DNA of 64,000 nt, taken from contig NZ_PREV01000027.1 of NCBI RefSeq assembly GCF_002959965.1, forward strand, positions 496,001 through 560,000, written 5' to 3'. The stretch comes from Microbulbifer pacificus. Lineage in GTDB: Bacteria > Pseudomonadota > Gammaproteobacteria > Pseudomonadales > Cellvibrionaceae. Positions 40,919 to 48,238 of this stretch are shown piece after piece. Numbering within the stretch: the first letter of the stretch is position 1; each line of letters starts with the position of its first letter. The notes below the pieces were generated by a model. It did not search any database. It saw nothing but the letters and a program-made list of their open reading frames with translations, and was not told the DNA's origin. The position numbers were made by a program, and so were the translations under genes.

Positions 40919-41302
40919 ATGATGTTCGGATGGTTTAAGAAAAAAGAGTCAGCCCCAGATTTTTCTAGCGTAGACTCAAGAGAAAAGGCCGAGGCTCTAG
41001 TTCAAAAAGGAGTGCTTAAAAAGCTCTTACTCCTACCTTCCGAGTTCGGTGGCGAAGACGTTCCACCAAACGTCGTGTATGTACCTGAATTTGCAGTTGA
41101 GCTCAAAGCCAGAACCGATCATAACGTAGTTTTGCCTCTTGCTCAGGAGGGTAAGGTAACTCGTTACAACGCGACTCCTGAGTATCAAGGCAAGAGTTTT
41201 ATTCCCTCTGCAATTAACATTGTTGCTAGCGAACCTGGTTCTTTTACATACCGAGTAGCCATCTGGGGCAAGCCGCTGAGTGAGTCCAACGCAACGGCCT
41301 AA
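40919..41302 (+). CDS. Cassette protein of unknown function
   Basis: The 127-residue soluble protein starts MMFGWFKKKE. A ribosome site AGGAG lies four bases before the double ATG, so either methionine may be used. It has mixed alpha/beta character with LLLPSEFGGEDVPPNVVYV near the middle. I recognise no family. The stop codon TAA lies inside the end box of the cassette (GGCCTAAC), a common economy in integron cassettes. Confidence 0.7.
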   Translation: MMFGWFKKKESAPDFSSVDSREKAEALVQKGVLKKLLLLPSEFGGEDVPPNVVYVPEFAVELKARTDHNVVLPLAQEGKVTRYNATPEYQGKSFIPSAINIVASEPGSFTYRVAIWGKPLSESNATA

Positions 41303-41416
41303 CAAACAGCGGCAGAGCGACAGCCAACGCTACGCACATTTTGTGTTACTCGCTGGCGCTCAAACATTAACACAAAATGCGCTCCGCGCTGGCTGCGCCT
41401 GCGCTGGGCGTTATGC
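41297..41416 (+). repeat. attC site 3
   Basis: This 120-bp site runs from GCCTAAC to GTTATGC and belongs to the subtype with CAGCGGCAGAGCGACAGCC, also seen in sites 7, 9 and 10. Confidence 0.9.
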
Positions 41417-41429
41417 ATCTAAACGAAAT

Positions 41430-41714
41430 ATGAACATTGCTCTAATTATTATCTGTATTGCTGCGAGCCATTTTGTGGCGCTATTCGCTGCTAAAAGAAC
41501 AAAAGATGAGACTCGGGCATCGGTTCTTAGTGCGGCTATTGGAGTTCTGTTTTTCGCTATTGTTACAGTGGCCGCTGTAGCTTTTGGATATATTGAAACA
41601 AGTCAAATACTGGGGGATGACCTTTGGCGTACCTTAGGAACGTTGACACTTGTCGCCGTTGCGTTTGGCATGCGTGGATGGCAAGTTTCTTTAAATTCCT
41701 CGACGCGCTCGTGA
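41430..41714 (+). CDS. Cassette protein, small membrane protein of unknown function
   Basis: From ATG 41430 the protein has 94 residues and three hydrophobic stretches (about 2-18, 30-50, 63-80). The reading frame extends back across attC site 3, but that upstream part is site sequence rather than protein. No family is recognised. The cassette ends are GTTATGCAT and ATGCATAAC. Confidence 0.65.
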   Translation: MNIALIIICIAASHFVALFAAKRTKDETRASVLSAAIGVLFFAIVTVAAVAFGYIETSQILGDDLWRTLGTLTLVAVAFGMRGWQVSLNSSTRS

Positions 41715-41723
41715 TCTGTAAAT

Positions 41724-41867
41724 GCATAACAAGCGCAAGCAGTATGCTCCGGCCCTTCGGGCCTCCGCGGGACGCCCAACGCTATGCACATTTTGTGCGG
41801 GTCGCTGCGCTCCCAGTTTCGCACAAAATGTGCATAGCATTGGTCGCCCCTGTTGCGGGCGTTAGCT
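41724..41867 (+). repeat. attC site 4
   Basis: This 144-bp site runs from GCATAAC to GTTAGCT and is the same subtype as site 2. Confidence 0.9.
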
Positions 41868-41900
41868 GTACATTAACCTTTTCCACAAGAATGAATAAAA

Positions 41901-42440
41901 ATGAAATATCTAGTTTTTTCTTTCCTCGCTATATTTTCCTCTATCGTTTTCGCGGAAACTGCTAGCGATAGAGCGCAAGTTTACTTTAATGACTTGGCGG
42001 AGGGCCGCTATGCGCAAGCTGCTGAGCATTTCGACCCCAAACAGCTCAGAGAATTCAGGGAGCTAATGAGCTTCTATACCGTTCTTCCTGAAAATGAGAG
42101 GTCGCAGTTCATTAACTCTTTCTTTGGAGAAAATGAAACAGAAGAATCAGTCAAAAATAAAAGTGACGTAGAATTTTTTGCCGGACTATTCAGTTTCATA
42201 ATGCTTAGAGCGGAAGCTGCAGGCGGTATCAACTTTGATGGTATGGAGATACTTGGCGAGGTAAAGGAGGGAGATGATACATCTCACCTAGTAACTCGAA
42301 ATAAAGTAAGTGTAGGGGAAGTTAACTTAGAGGCAATGGAGGTTGTTTCTCTAAGGAGAATCGACAAGCATTGGAAAGTGATGCTCTCCGGAAAATTAAA
42401 AGGCTTACCTCAGCAGTTAGAAAAAGCGTATTCCAAGTAA
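41901..42440 (+). CDS. Cassette protein, secreted, unknown function
   Basis: The 179-residue protein has a clear signal peptide (MKYLVFSFLAIFSSIVFAE). The mature part is helical and acidic, beginning TASDRAQVYFNDLAEGRYAQ, followed by a beta-rich half (EVVSLRRIDKHWKVML) that resembles an NTF2-like cone. It is therefore probably a periplasmic protein that binds a small ligand or partner, but the assignment is only structural. Cassette ends GTTAGCTGT and ACAGCTAAC agree. Confidence 0.7.
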   Translation: MKYLVFSFLAIFSSIVFAETASDRAQVYFNDLAEGRYAQAAEHFDPKQLREFRELMSFYTVLPENERSQFINSFFGENETEESVKNKSDVEFFAGLFSFIMLRAEAAGGINFDGMEILGEVKEGDDTSHLVTRNKVSVGEVNLEAMEVVSLRRIDKHWKVMLSGKLKGLPQQLEKAYSK

Positions 42441-42452
42441 TAAGGATGAAAC

Positions 42453-42570
42453 AGCTAACAAAGCGCTGCAGGCCGACGGCCAACTTTGTGCACTTTATGC
42501 GCAGTCGCTGCGCTCCTATTTTCGCGCATAAAGCGCCCAAAATTGTCCGCGGCTGAGCGCGGCGTTAGTT
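42453..42570 (+). repeat. attC site 5
   Basis: This 118-bp site runs from AGCTAAC to GTTAGTT and is nearly identical in its interior to site 1. Confidence 0.9.
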
Positions 42571-42589
42571 GCAACCAGGAATCTAAAGC

Positions 42590-42958
42590 GTGGTTGAAAT
42601 CAAAGGAAGTAAAGATTGCGGAAATTCTCCCAAGAATCAGTTTGTTGAGAAGATAGTCATTGCTTTAGAAACTGGCGATTTTGGGTTTCTTGATGAGGTT
42701 CTATCTGAAAGCGCTGTCTGGGAGCTCGCGGATAGAAGTGTAACGGAAGGAGATAACCTCCGAGCTCATATTCAAAGTTGTGGAAAGTACGTTACTCTAG
42801 TAAAAATTGACCACGTAATTTCACATGGAAAATCTGGCTCAGTAAATGGGTATGTCCAAGATAAGAAAGGCAAAGTATTTCATTTTTGCCACTTCATTGA
42901 ATTTACAAGTGCAAAATGTGTAAAAATCAACAGAGTTTGCAGCTACGGAAAGTCCTAG
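42590..42958 (+). CDS. Cassette protein, NTF2/SnoaL-like
   Basis: The 122-residue protein appears to adopt the SnoaL/NTF2-like fold: an N-terminal helix (QFVEKIVIALETGDFGFLDE), the typical LSESAVWELADRS segment, then alternating beta strands ending in CHFIEFTSAKCVKINRV. Such proteins bind or convert small polar substrates. The start is a GTG at 42590 with AGGA ten bases upstream. Fold assignment comes from pattern only. Confidence 0.6.
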   Translation: MVEIKGSKDCGNSPKNQFVEKIVIALETGDFGFLDEVLSESAVWELADRSVTEGDNLRAHIQSCGKYVTLVKIDHVISHGKSGSVNGYVQDKKGKVFHFCHFIEFTSAKCVKINRVCSYGKS

Positions 42959-42968
42959 GCCACGAAGC

Positions 42969-43085
42969 AACTAACAAGGTGCTGCAGCCGACGTCTTACT
43001 TTATGCACCTTTCGCGCGGTCGCTGCGCTCCCATTTTCGCGCAAAAGGCGCATAAAGTAAGCCGCCGCTGAGCACGGCGTTAGGT
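42969..43085 (+). repeat. attC site 6
   Basis: This 117-bp site runs from AACTAAC to GTTAGGT, of the subtype AAGGTGCTGCAGCCGACGTC shared with sites 8, 13 and 15. Confidence 0.9.
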
Positions 43086-43107
43086 GTCCGTACGTACAAG
43101 TGAGTAT

Positions 43108-43602
43108 ATGAGAGCTTTTAAACATATTTCACCGAAAGAAAATGCGAAGGTGGCGAAGGTATTTCCGCACGCTCATGGCTATGAATGGGAAGAAGTCGGT
43201 ATATATACAGCGTATCCGGTTTCCCTCTGGGATAAATGGGCCCACGAAATTACGGATAATGTGGATGATTTGCTGTGGGGTGTCACAAAAGAAGAAGAGG
43301 CTCGCCGAGAGCGTTGTACAATTAATCTCAGTAAAGAAATAGTCAGTTCATTTTCTATCTATAAATACAATGAACGCCGAAAATGCTTCAAGAGACTGGC
43401 CTCTTTAGAGCAATTGCTAGAAGATATAGAACGTCAGGAATACTTACCTGGTGATATTTTCATTCCGGAAATCAGAGCTATTTACCGAGAAGGGCACGAT
43501 TATACTGCTTGGTTTTTTATGGAAGATGAATCAGCCTTAGACGCGGTTAAAAACATGGTGAAGAGGAGTGGGTTGAAGTTCATCGGTTCCCAAAACACCT
43601 AA
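43108..43602 (+). CDS. Cassette protein of unknown function
   Basis: The 164-residue soluble protein from ATG 43108 has an acidic first half (WEEVGIYTAYPVSLWDKWAHE) and ends FFMEDESALDAVKNMVKRSGLKFIGSQ. No family is recognised. A GTG at 43084 would extend it into attC site 6 and is less likely. The stop codon TAA is inside the cassette end box. Confidence 0.65.
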   Translation: MRAFKHISPKENAKVAKVFPHAHGYEWEEVGIYTAYPVSLWDKWAHEITDNVDDLLWGVTKEEEARRERCTINLSKEIVSSFSIYKYNERRKCFKRLASLEQLLEDIERQEYLPGDIFIPEIRAIYREGHDYTAWFFMEDESALDAVKNMVKRSGLKFIGSQNT

Positions 43603-43716
43603 CAATCAGCGGCAGAGCGACAGCCAACACTACGCACCTTTTGTGTTACTCGCTGGCGCTCAAACATTAACACAAAAGGTACTCCGCGCTGGCTGCGCCT
43701 GCGCTGGGCGTTAAGT
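43597..43716 (+). repeat. attC site 7
   Basis: This 120-bp site runs from ACCTAAC to GTTAAGT and is the same subtype as site 3. Confidence 0.9.
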
Positions 43717-43733
43717 GTCACGAGAAATAAACT

Positions 43734-44222
43734 ATGAGCGTTAAAATCAGGCATAGCAATAAAGAAGATATTCCGGAGATTCGGGATATCTACGCTCAGT
43801 CGTCATGCTATGCGGGCACACTGCAGTTGCCTTATCCATCAATTGATAAGTGGGAAAAATTTCTTGGGAATACTCCGGAAAATTTCTACAGCTTAGTTGC
43901 GGTATTAGATGGAAAAGTAGTGGGCCAAATTGGAATGGAGGTGTTTACCAATCCGCGAAGGAAGCATGTCTCGAATATGGGCATGGCGGTTAGCGAGGAA
44001 CATCAGAAAATTGGTGTTGGCTCTAAGCTCCTTGAGGCTATGCTAAACCTCGCCATAAACTGGCTGGCTATTAGGCGCATAGAGTTAGAGGTTTATACTG
44101 ATAATGAGCACGCTATAGGCCTCTATGAGAAGTTTGGCTTTAAAATTGAGGGAACTGCTAAGGCCTATGCTTTCAGAGGCGGCGAGTACGCGGATGTTCA
44201 TCTCATGGCCAAGGTAGCCTAG
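43734..44222 (+). CDS. Cassette GNAT-family N-acetyltransferase
   Basis: The 162-residue protein has the four GNAT motifs: IRHSNKEDIPEIRDIYAQ at the start, VGQIGMEVF, the acetyl-CoA loop EEHQKIGVGSKLLEAML (Q-x-x-G-x-G/A pattern), and ELEVYTDNEHAIGLYEKFGF. It transfers an acyl group from CoA to an amine; the acceptor cannot be deduced. The overall sequence resembles L-amino-acid acyltransferases of the YhhY type. Acetyltransferases are frequent cassette cargo. Confidence 0.88.
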   Translation: MSVKIRHSNKEDIPEIRDIYAQSSCYAGTLQLPYPSIDKWEKFLGNTPENFYSLVAVLDGKVVGQIGMEVFTNPRRKHVSNMGMAVSEEHQKIGVGSKLLEAMLNLAINWLAIRRIELEVYTDNEHAIGLYEKFGFKIEGTAKAYAFRGGEYADVHLMAKVA

Positions 44223-44231
44223 CGTAATTCC

Positions 44232-44348
44232 ACTTAACAAGGTGCTGCAGCTGACGTCTTAATTTATGCGCCTTTTGCGCAGTCGCTAGGCTCCTATTTT
44301 CGCGCAAAATGCGCATAAAGTAAGCCGCCGCTGAGCACGGCGTTAAGC
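44232..44348 (+). repeat. attC site 8
   Basis: This 117-bp site runs from ACTTAAC to GTTAAGC and belongs to the GGTGCTGCAGCTGACGTC subtype. Confidence 0.9.
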
Positions 44349-44352
44349 CATT

Positions 44353-44748
44353 ATGAAAAGAAAGAGCAGAATAATCGGGCTGATATCAATAATTCCTGGA
44401 ACTGTCTGGGTACTCTATCTAACAGCTGCTCTTGGGATGGTTGTCTTAAATGAAGGTAAGTCAGATTTTGGACCAGTTCCTTATCAAACGGCTTTCCTAC
44501 TCTTTGTTCCATGTCTAGCATTGGTGCAGCTTTGGAGGCTGCTTTATAAAGAAACTCCTTTGTCTAAAATTGGTACACTTGAAAAGGCGATTTCTACAGT
44601 TTTGGGTGTACCCGCAGTATTGTTAGGAGCTGGCATAACACTTGTAATGCTATTTACTGTGCCTACCGCTATTGTGTTTTACGGGATTCTTGTACTCCCA
44701 CTAACTATCTATGGCGCGTGGTGCCTGTATGAGCTCTGGTTGGCTTAA
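44353..44748 (+). CDS. Cassette protein, four-helix membrane protein of unknown function
   Basis: The 131-residue protein has about four hydrophobic segments, including IIPGTVWVLYLTAALGMVVL near the start and IVFYGILVLPLTIYGAWCLY at the end. I recognise no family. The start ATG lies four bases after attC site 8. Several other cassettes here encode similar small multi-span proteins. Confidence 0.7.
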   Translation: MKRKSRIIGLISIIPGTVWVLYLTAALGMVVLNEGKSDFGPVPYQTAFLLFVPCLALVQLWRLLYKETPLSKIGTLEKAISTVLGVPAVLLGAGITLVMLFTVPTAIVFYGILVLPLTIYGAWCLYELWLA

Positions 44749-44862
44749 CAAGCAGCGGCAGAGCGACAGCCAACACTACGCACCTTTTGTGTTACTCGCT
44801 GTCGCTCAAACATTAACACAAAAGGCGCTCCGCGTTGGCTGCGCCTGCGCTGGGCGTTAAGC
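44743..44862 (+). repeat. attC site 9
   Basis: This 120-bp site runs from GCTTAAC to GTTAAGC and is the same subtype as sites 3 and 7. Confidence 0.9.
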
Positions 44863-44872
44863 GTCAGAAACC

Positions 44873-45280
44873 ATGAACGAAGTGATACGCGAGCTACTAG
44901 AAAGAGATATTCCGGTTCCAAAGAAGCCTCGGCTCCCTTCTGAAGACGAAGTGGATTTCATGGAAATTGAGTTGGGAATTAAGTTCACTGAGGAATACAG
45001 AGAGTTTCTTCTTCTAGCAAGCAATGTATTTGTTGGTACCTTAGAGCCTGCAAATATCGTATTGCCAAATTGCGGTAGCTATTTACCTAAAGTCGTTGAT
45101 TTGGCGCGACAGCTTGGCGTGCCAAGTCATCTTTTTCCATTTTGCGAAGATAATTCTGATTTTTATTGTTTTAATGGTTTGGGTGAGGTTGAGTTTTGGT
45201 CACATAACGGCACCAAAGATGAAAGGTGGTCAACATTCAACCAGTGGGTTCAAGATGTGTGGCTCGGAGAGGCCGCTTAA
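44873..45280 (+). CDS. Cassette SMI1/KNR4 (SUKH) family protein
   Basis: The 135-residue protein fits the SUKH superfamily: the helix with PSEDEVDFMEIELGIKFTEE and the YREFLLLASN turn, a middle LFPFCEDNSDFYCFNG strand pair, and a closing WSTFNQWVQDVW helix. Many bacterial SUKH proteins neutralise toxins delivered by neighbours, so it may be an orphan immunity protein. No cognate toxin lies in the cassette. A second SUKH cassette is at 48239. Confidence 0.8.
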   Translation: MNEVIRELLERDIPVPKKPRLPSEDEVDFMEIELGIKFTEEYREFLLLASNVFVGTLEPANIVLPNCGSYLPKVVDLARQLGVPSHLFPFCEDNSDFYCFNGLGEVEFWSHNGTKDERWSTFNQWVQDVWLGEAA

Positions 45281-45394
45281 CAAGCAGCGGCAGAGCGACA
45301 GCCAACACTACGCACCTTTTGTGTTACTCGCTGGCGCTCAAACATTAACACAAAATGCGCTCCGCGCTGGCTGCGCCTGCGCTGGGCGTTAGGG
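45275..45394 (+). repeat. attC site 10
   Basis: This 120-bp site runs from GCTTAAC to GTTAGGG and is the same subtype as sites 3, 7 and 9. Confidence 0.9.
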
Positions 45395-45404
45395 CTCCAA
45401 GACT

Positions 45405-45883
45405 ATGAACATCGTGCCCGTCACTGAAAGCGATTGGAAATCGTTAAAAAAAATTCGACTAGAGTCACTTCTTGATTCTCCCGATGCATTTGGTCTTGCC
45501 TATCATGATGCAAAAGAGATTTCTGACAAAAAATGGAAGTCAATAGCCTCGGAAGTAAATGGGCTAAAATTTTTCCTTGCTCGTTGTAATGGAGAGGATG
45601 TTGGATTAGTCGGTGGTATTCACACCGAAGGTCAATACGAGCTAGTTTCTATGTGGGTAAAGCCCGAGAAAAGAAATGGCGGAATTGGCGTAAGCTTAGT
45701 AAAAGAGTTGCTCGGCCATGCTAAGTTGCAAGGTTTTGCTTCTGTGATTTTGAATGTATCTTTAAAAACAAAGCAGCATATAGCTTGTATTCAAAGGTCG
45801 GATTCAGGGATTTAAAGGAGGCGGGTGGTAGTTCAGGGGTAGAGCTAAAGAAAATGATTTGGCACTCCGCCCCCGAGCCCTAA
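45405..45883 (+). pseudogene. Cassette GNAT acetyltransferase with a -1 frameshift near its end
   Basis: The frame from ATG 45405 gives VTESDWKSLKKIRLESL, VGLVGGIHTEG and the CoA loop EKRNGGIGVSLVKELL, then runs out of similarity and stops at 45815. In the -1 frame after TTTAAAAA (45761-45768), the expected GNAT end appears: NKAAYSLYSKVGFRDLKE through to a TAA at 45881, inside the cassette end box as usual. Either one base was lost, or ribosomes slip on T-TTA-AAA, a canonical -1 slippery heptamer in the right frame. Complete product would be about 158 residues. Confidence 0.8.
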
Positions 45884-45994
45884 CAATGCAATGCAGCCGA
45901 CGTCTTACTTTGTGCGTTTTTTGCACGGTCGCTGCGCTCCCATTTTCGTGCAAAAAGCACACAAAGTAAGCCGCGGCTGATTGCGGCGTTATGC
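45878..45994 (+). repeat. attC site 11
   Basis: This 117-bp site runs from CCCTAAC to GTTATGC. It is a variant of the site 6 subtype with TGCAATGCAGCC at the left and GATTGCGGC at the right. Confidence 0.9.
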
Positions 45995-46010
45995 ATCTTA
46001 GAGAGTTGAA

Positions 46011-46301
46011 GTGAATACCGCAGAAATGGAAGAGAAGAAAAAATTCCCGAAGGAAATCGCAATCTCGTTGGTTTTCGTTGGTGTACTAGTTTCACTGGCC
46101 CCAATTGCCATTGTTCAAAATGAGAAAGCAGTATTAACTGCAATTTTTGGCCTTCTAATGAACTTCGCCCTTATACCTTCCATTTTTCTATTATTTGGTG
46201 GTATCCAGAAACTACGTGATAGGCAGTTCAATTTGTGGAGCGCGTACTACCTTGGACTCTTTGTTGCCATAATTTTGGCGGCACGGAAGCTGGCGGCTTA
46301 G
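46011..46301 (+). CDS. Cassette protein, small membrane protein of unknown function
   Basis: The 96-residue protein has a charged N terminus (MEEKKKFPKE) and three hydrophobic stretches (about 17-35, 40-62, 77-92). No family is recognised. The start is GTG 46011 or ATG 46026; neither has a strong ribosome site. The cassette is bounded by GTTATGCAT and ATGCATAAC. Confidence 0.65.
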   Translation: MNTAEMEEKKKFPKEIAISLVFVGVLVSLAPIAIVQNEKAVLTAIFGLLMNFALIPSIFLLFGGIQKLRDRQFNLWSAYYLGLFVAIILAARKLAA

Positions 46302-46308
46302 AAGCCAT

Positions 46309-46452
46309 GCATAACAAGGCCGGGCAATTTACTCCGGGCCTTCGGCCCTCCGTGGGACAGCTTACCTTGTGCACGTTTTGCGCAGGTCGCTTCGCTCCCA
46401 TGTTCGCGCAAATCGCGCACAAGGTAAGCTGCCCCTGCCGGCAGCGTTAAGT
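46309..46452 (+). repeat. attC site 12
   Basis: This 144-bp site runs from GCATAAC to GTTAAGT, of the AAGGCCGGGCA subtype shared with sites 14 and 17. Confidence 0.9.
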
Positions 46453-46749
46453 GCCTAGGAGCTTCGGTCTAACATCCATGCTCTGGTGAAGAATTCTGAT
46501 TATTTCAACGCAGTTATTTTCAGAAATTTTATAGAAAATAACGTGAGCGCCGTGTGGGATTTTCCGGTAGCCAAGTTTTATATCTTCGCAGCTAACTCCA
46601 GAAAGAGGGGATTCTGCGAGGTCATGAAAGGCATCGTCAAATTTTTTTATGTAGACATTCCGTTGAGCTATTCCCCAGCGACGTTCAGTAAATCTGGCGA
46701 TACCTCTCAAGTCATCTTTTGCTTTACGGCTTAATTTAAATGAACTCAT
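46447..46749 (-). CDS. parE: Cassette ParE-family toxin
   Basis: The 100-residue protein matches the RelE/ParE fold: KLSRKAKDDLRGIARFTERRWG, SPLSGVSCEDIKLGYRKIPHGAHVIFYKI and EIIRILHQSMD, the latter being the ParE C-terminal strand and helix. ParE proteins poison gyrase. It overlaps the antitoxin stop by four bases (ATGA). It is encoded against the array direction, and its stop codon falls within the end box of attC site 12. Confidence 0.92.
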   Translation of the reverse strand: MSSFKLSRKAKDDLRGIARFTERRWGIAQRNVYIKKFDDAFHDLAESPLSGVSCEDIKLGYRKIPHGAHVIFYKISENNCVEIIRILHQSMDVRPKLLGT

Positions 46750-46988
46750 GGAGTTTTCTTTTCATCAAGCTCGGCAATAAATGACTCATAGGTATAATCG
46801 GTGAAACCGCTTTGCTCGCCTTCCTGGAGTAGTGACCGGAGTGTTTCCAGTTTGGTTTCGGTGTCCTCGAGTAGCCGCAGACCTGCGCGAACCACCTCAC
46901 TTGCGGAGCCATAGCGGCCACTGGCTACTTCTTTGGCTATAAATTCGTCAAAATGTGACCCCAAGGTCATACTGGTGTTCTTGGCCAT
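46746..46988 (-). CDS. parD: Cassette ParD-family antitoxin
   Basis: The 80-residue protein from ATG 46988 (ribosome site AGGAGG) has the ribbon-helix-helix DNA-binding start TSMTLGSHFDEFIAKEVASGRYGSASEVVRAGLRLLE, standard for ParD, and an acidic C-terminal tail that would bind ParE. The longer frame up to 47069 is rejected because the promoter lies inside it. Like other such antitoxins it probably represses its own promoter at 47017-47045. Confidence 0.93.
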   Translation of the reverse strand: MAKNTSMTLGSHFDEFIAKEVASGRYGSASEVVRAGLRLLEDTETKLETLRSLLQEGEQSGFTDYTYESFIAELDEKKTP

Positions 46989-47016
46989 AGCGCCTCCTGG
47001 TACCAATAAGTACCCA

Positions 47017-47045
47017 AATATGGTATCTAGAGGGTGGGTTGTCAA
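47017..47045 (-). promoter_or_regulatory. Promoter of the parDE cassette
   Basis: On the minus strand TTGACA (47040-47045), a 17-base spacer and CATATT (47017-47022) form a strong sigma-70 promoter 28 bases upstream of the parD start. GGTACTTATTGGTACC just downstream is an imperfect palindrome that could be the ParD operator. Confidence 0.8.
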
Positions 47046-47060
47046 GTACTCCGAACATGC

Positions 47061-47177
47061 ACTTAACAAGGTGCTGCAGCTGACGTCTTACTTTGCGCAT
47101 TTTTTGCGCGGTCGCTGCGCTCCCAGTTTCGCGCAAAAAACACACAAAATAAGCCGCTGCTGAGCACGGCGTTATGT
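47061..47177 (+). repeat. attC site 13
   Basis: This 117-bp site runs from ACTTAAC to GTTATGT and belongs to the GGTGCTGCAGCTGACGTC subtype. Confidence 0.9.
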
Positions 47178-47578
47178 GTCCGAGTTACCAGTTGAAAGTA
47201 GCTATTTTGGGAAAAATTCTAAAAGCTTTAGTGCAAAAACAACTTTTTAAGGGCGAGTCACTCTTTGTTGCTAGGATATCCGCTGTGGGTGTGGTTGCGC
47301 TGCTTATGTTGGTAAACATCTGGTCAATACTTCTTGTTACTGAGGATTTGTTGGGCGGCAGATTTGTGGCAATAAATGACGTAATTTTCGGAGAGCACGA
47401 GCATACTATGCTGGCAATTTTGGGATTTGCCTTTATATTTTTTTCATTAAACTACGGCTATAGGGACTCATTAAGTTCGGTAGAAATTTCAGATCAACCG
47501 CTAAGTTCAATTTACTTTTACATTTATGGGTTGGCCACGGTTGTAATAATTCTTGGTGCCATGTTGCTGTGGATATGA
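47174..47578 (+). CDS. Cassette protein, three-helix membrane protein of unknown function
   Basis: The 134-residue protein has hydrophobic segments near residues 32-55, 80-92 and 113-133. The only ATG at the front lies in the end box of attC site 13 (GTTATG), so the start codon is created by the recombination site itself. If this start is used, translation has no ribosome site of its own. A GTG about 20 codons in is another option. No family is recognised. Confidence 0.6.
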   Translation: MCPSYQLKVAILGKILKALVQKQLFKGESLFVARISAVGVVALLMLVNIWSILLVTEDLLGGRFVAINDVIFGEHEHTMLAILGFAFIFFSLNYGYRDSLSSVEISDQPLSSIYFYIYGLATVVIILGAMLLWI

Positions 47579-47582
47579 AAAC

Positions 47583-47726
47583 ACATAACAAGGCCGGGCA
47601 GTTTGCTACAGGCCTTCGGCCCTCCGCGGGACAGCTCACCTTGTGCACATTTTGCGCGGGTCGCTGCGCTTCCATTTTCGCGCAAAATGCGCCCAAGGTA
47701 AGCTGCCCCTGCCGGCGGCGTTAGGC
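47583..47726 (+). repeat. attC site 14
   Basis: This 144-bp site runs from ACATAAC to GTTAGGC. Its interior (GGGCAGTTTGCTACAGGCC) is the uninterrupted model for site 16. Confidence 0.9.
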
Positions 47727-47745
47727 GGTAATTGAGAAAGCAGAA

Positions 47746-48114
47746 ATGAAAATAGATTATTCAAAATATTCTAGAGAAGAGCTTGAGCAGGCATATAGAA
47801 CGATAAATATCAGTGAGCATCCTGAACGCTTCGAAGAGCTCAAAAAATGGATAGCAATTCGAGACTCCGAGCCCCAAGAGAATCCCAATCCTGCATTAAG
47901 GGCAACAGGAGGCACAAAACATAGTTGCATGAAATGTGGCCATGAAAATTATGATTTGGGTGAGTTCCATGCTGCAGGTAGTGGCTTGGCAAAATTTTTT
48001 GATATACAAACATCAAAATTCACAACGGTTTCGTGTCGTAGATGTAGTTACACCGAAGTCTATCGATGCTCCAAAGATCGCATATCGGATGTATTGGATA
48101 TATTTGTGGGGTGA
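47746..48114 (+). CDS. Cassette zinc-ribbon protein (DUF2082-like)
   Basis: The 122-residue protein has a helical N-terminal half (SREELEQAYRTINISEHPERF) and a C-terminal zinc ribbon: CMKCGHENYDLGEFHAAG, SGLAKFFDIQTSKFTTVSCRRCSYTEVYR. The pattern of two CxxC knuckles around FDIQ..KFTTVSC matches small nucleic-acid-binding-type zinc ribbons of DUF2082. A role in nucleic-acid or protein binding is likely but not shown. Confidence 0.75.
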   Translation: MKIDYSKYSREELEQAYRTINISEHPERFEELKKWIAIRDSEPQENPNPALRATGGTKHSCMKCGHENYDLGEFHAAGSGLAKFFDIQTSKFTTVSCRRCSYTEVYRCSKDRISDVLDIFVG

Positions 48115-48117
48115 TTC

Positions 48118-48234
48118 GCCTAACAAGGTGCTGCAGCTGACGTCTTACTTTATGCACCTTTTGCGCAGTCGCTTCGCTCCTATTTTCGCGCAAAATGCGC
48201 ATAAAGTAAGCCGCCGCTGAGCACGGCGTTAGGC
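48118..48234 (+). repeat. attC site 15
   Basis: This 117-bp site runs from GCCTAAC to GTTAGGC and belongs to the GGTGCTGCAGCTGACGTC subtype. Confidence 0.9.
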
Positions 48235-48238
48235 GAAT

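Noticed and set aside
41280..41429. N-terminal extension of the cassette membrane protein into attC site 3
   Set aside because: This part of the frame is recombination-site sequence; similar peptides (AGAQTLTQNALRAGCACAGR) recur behind other cassettes that share the same attC subtype.
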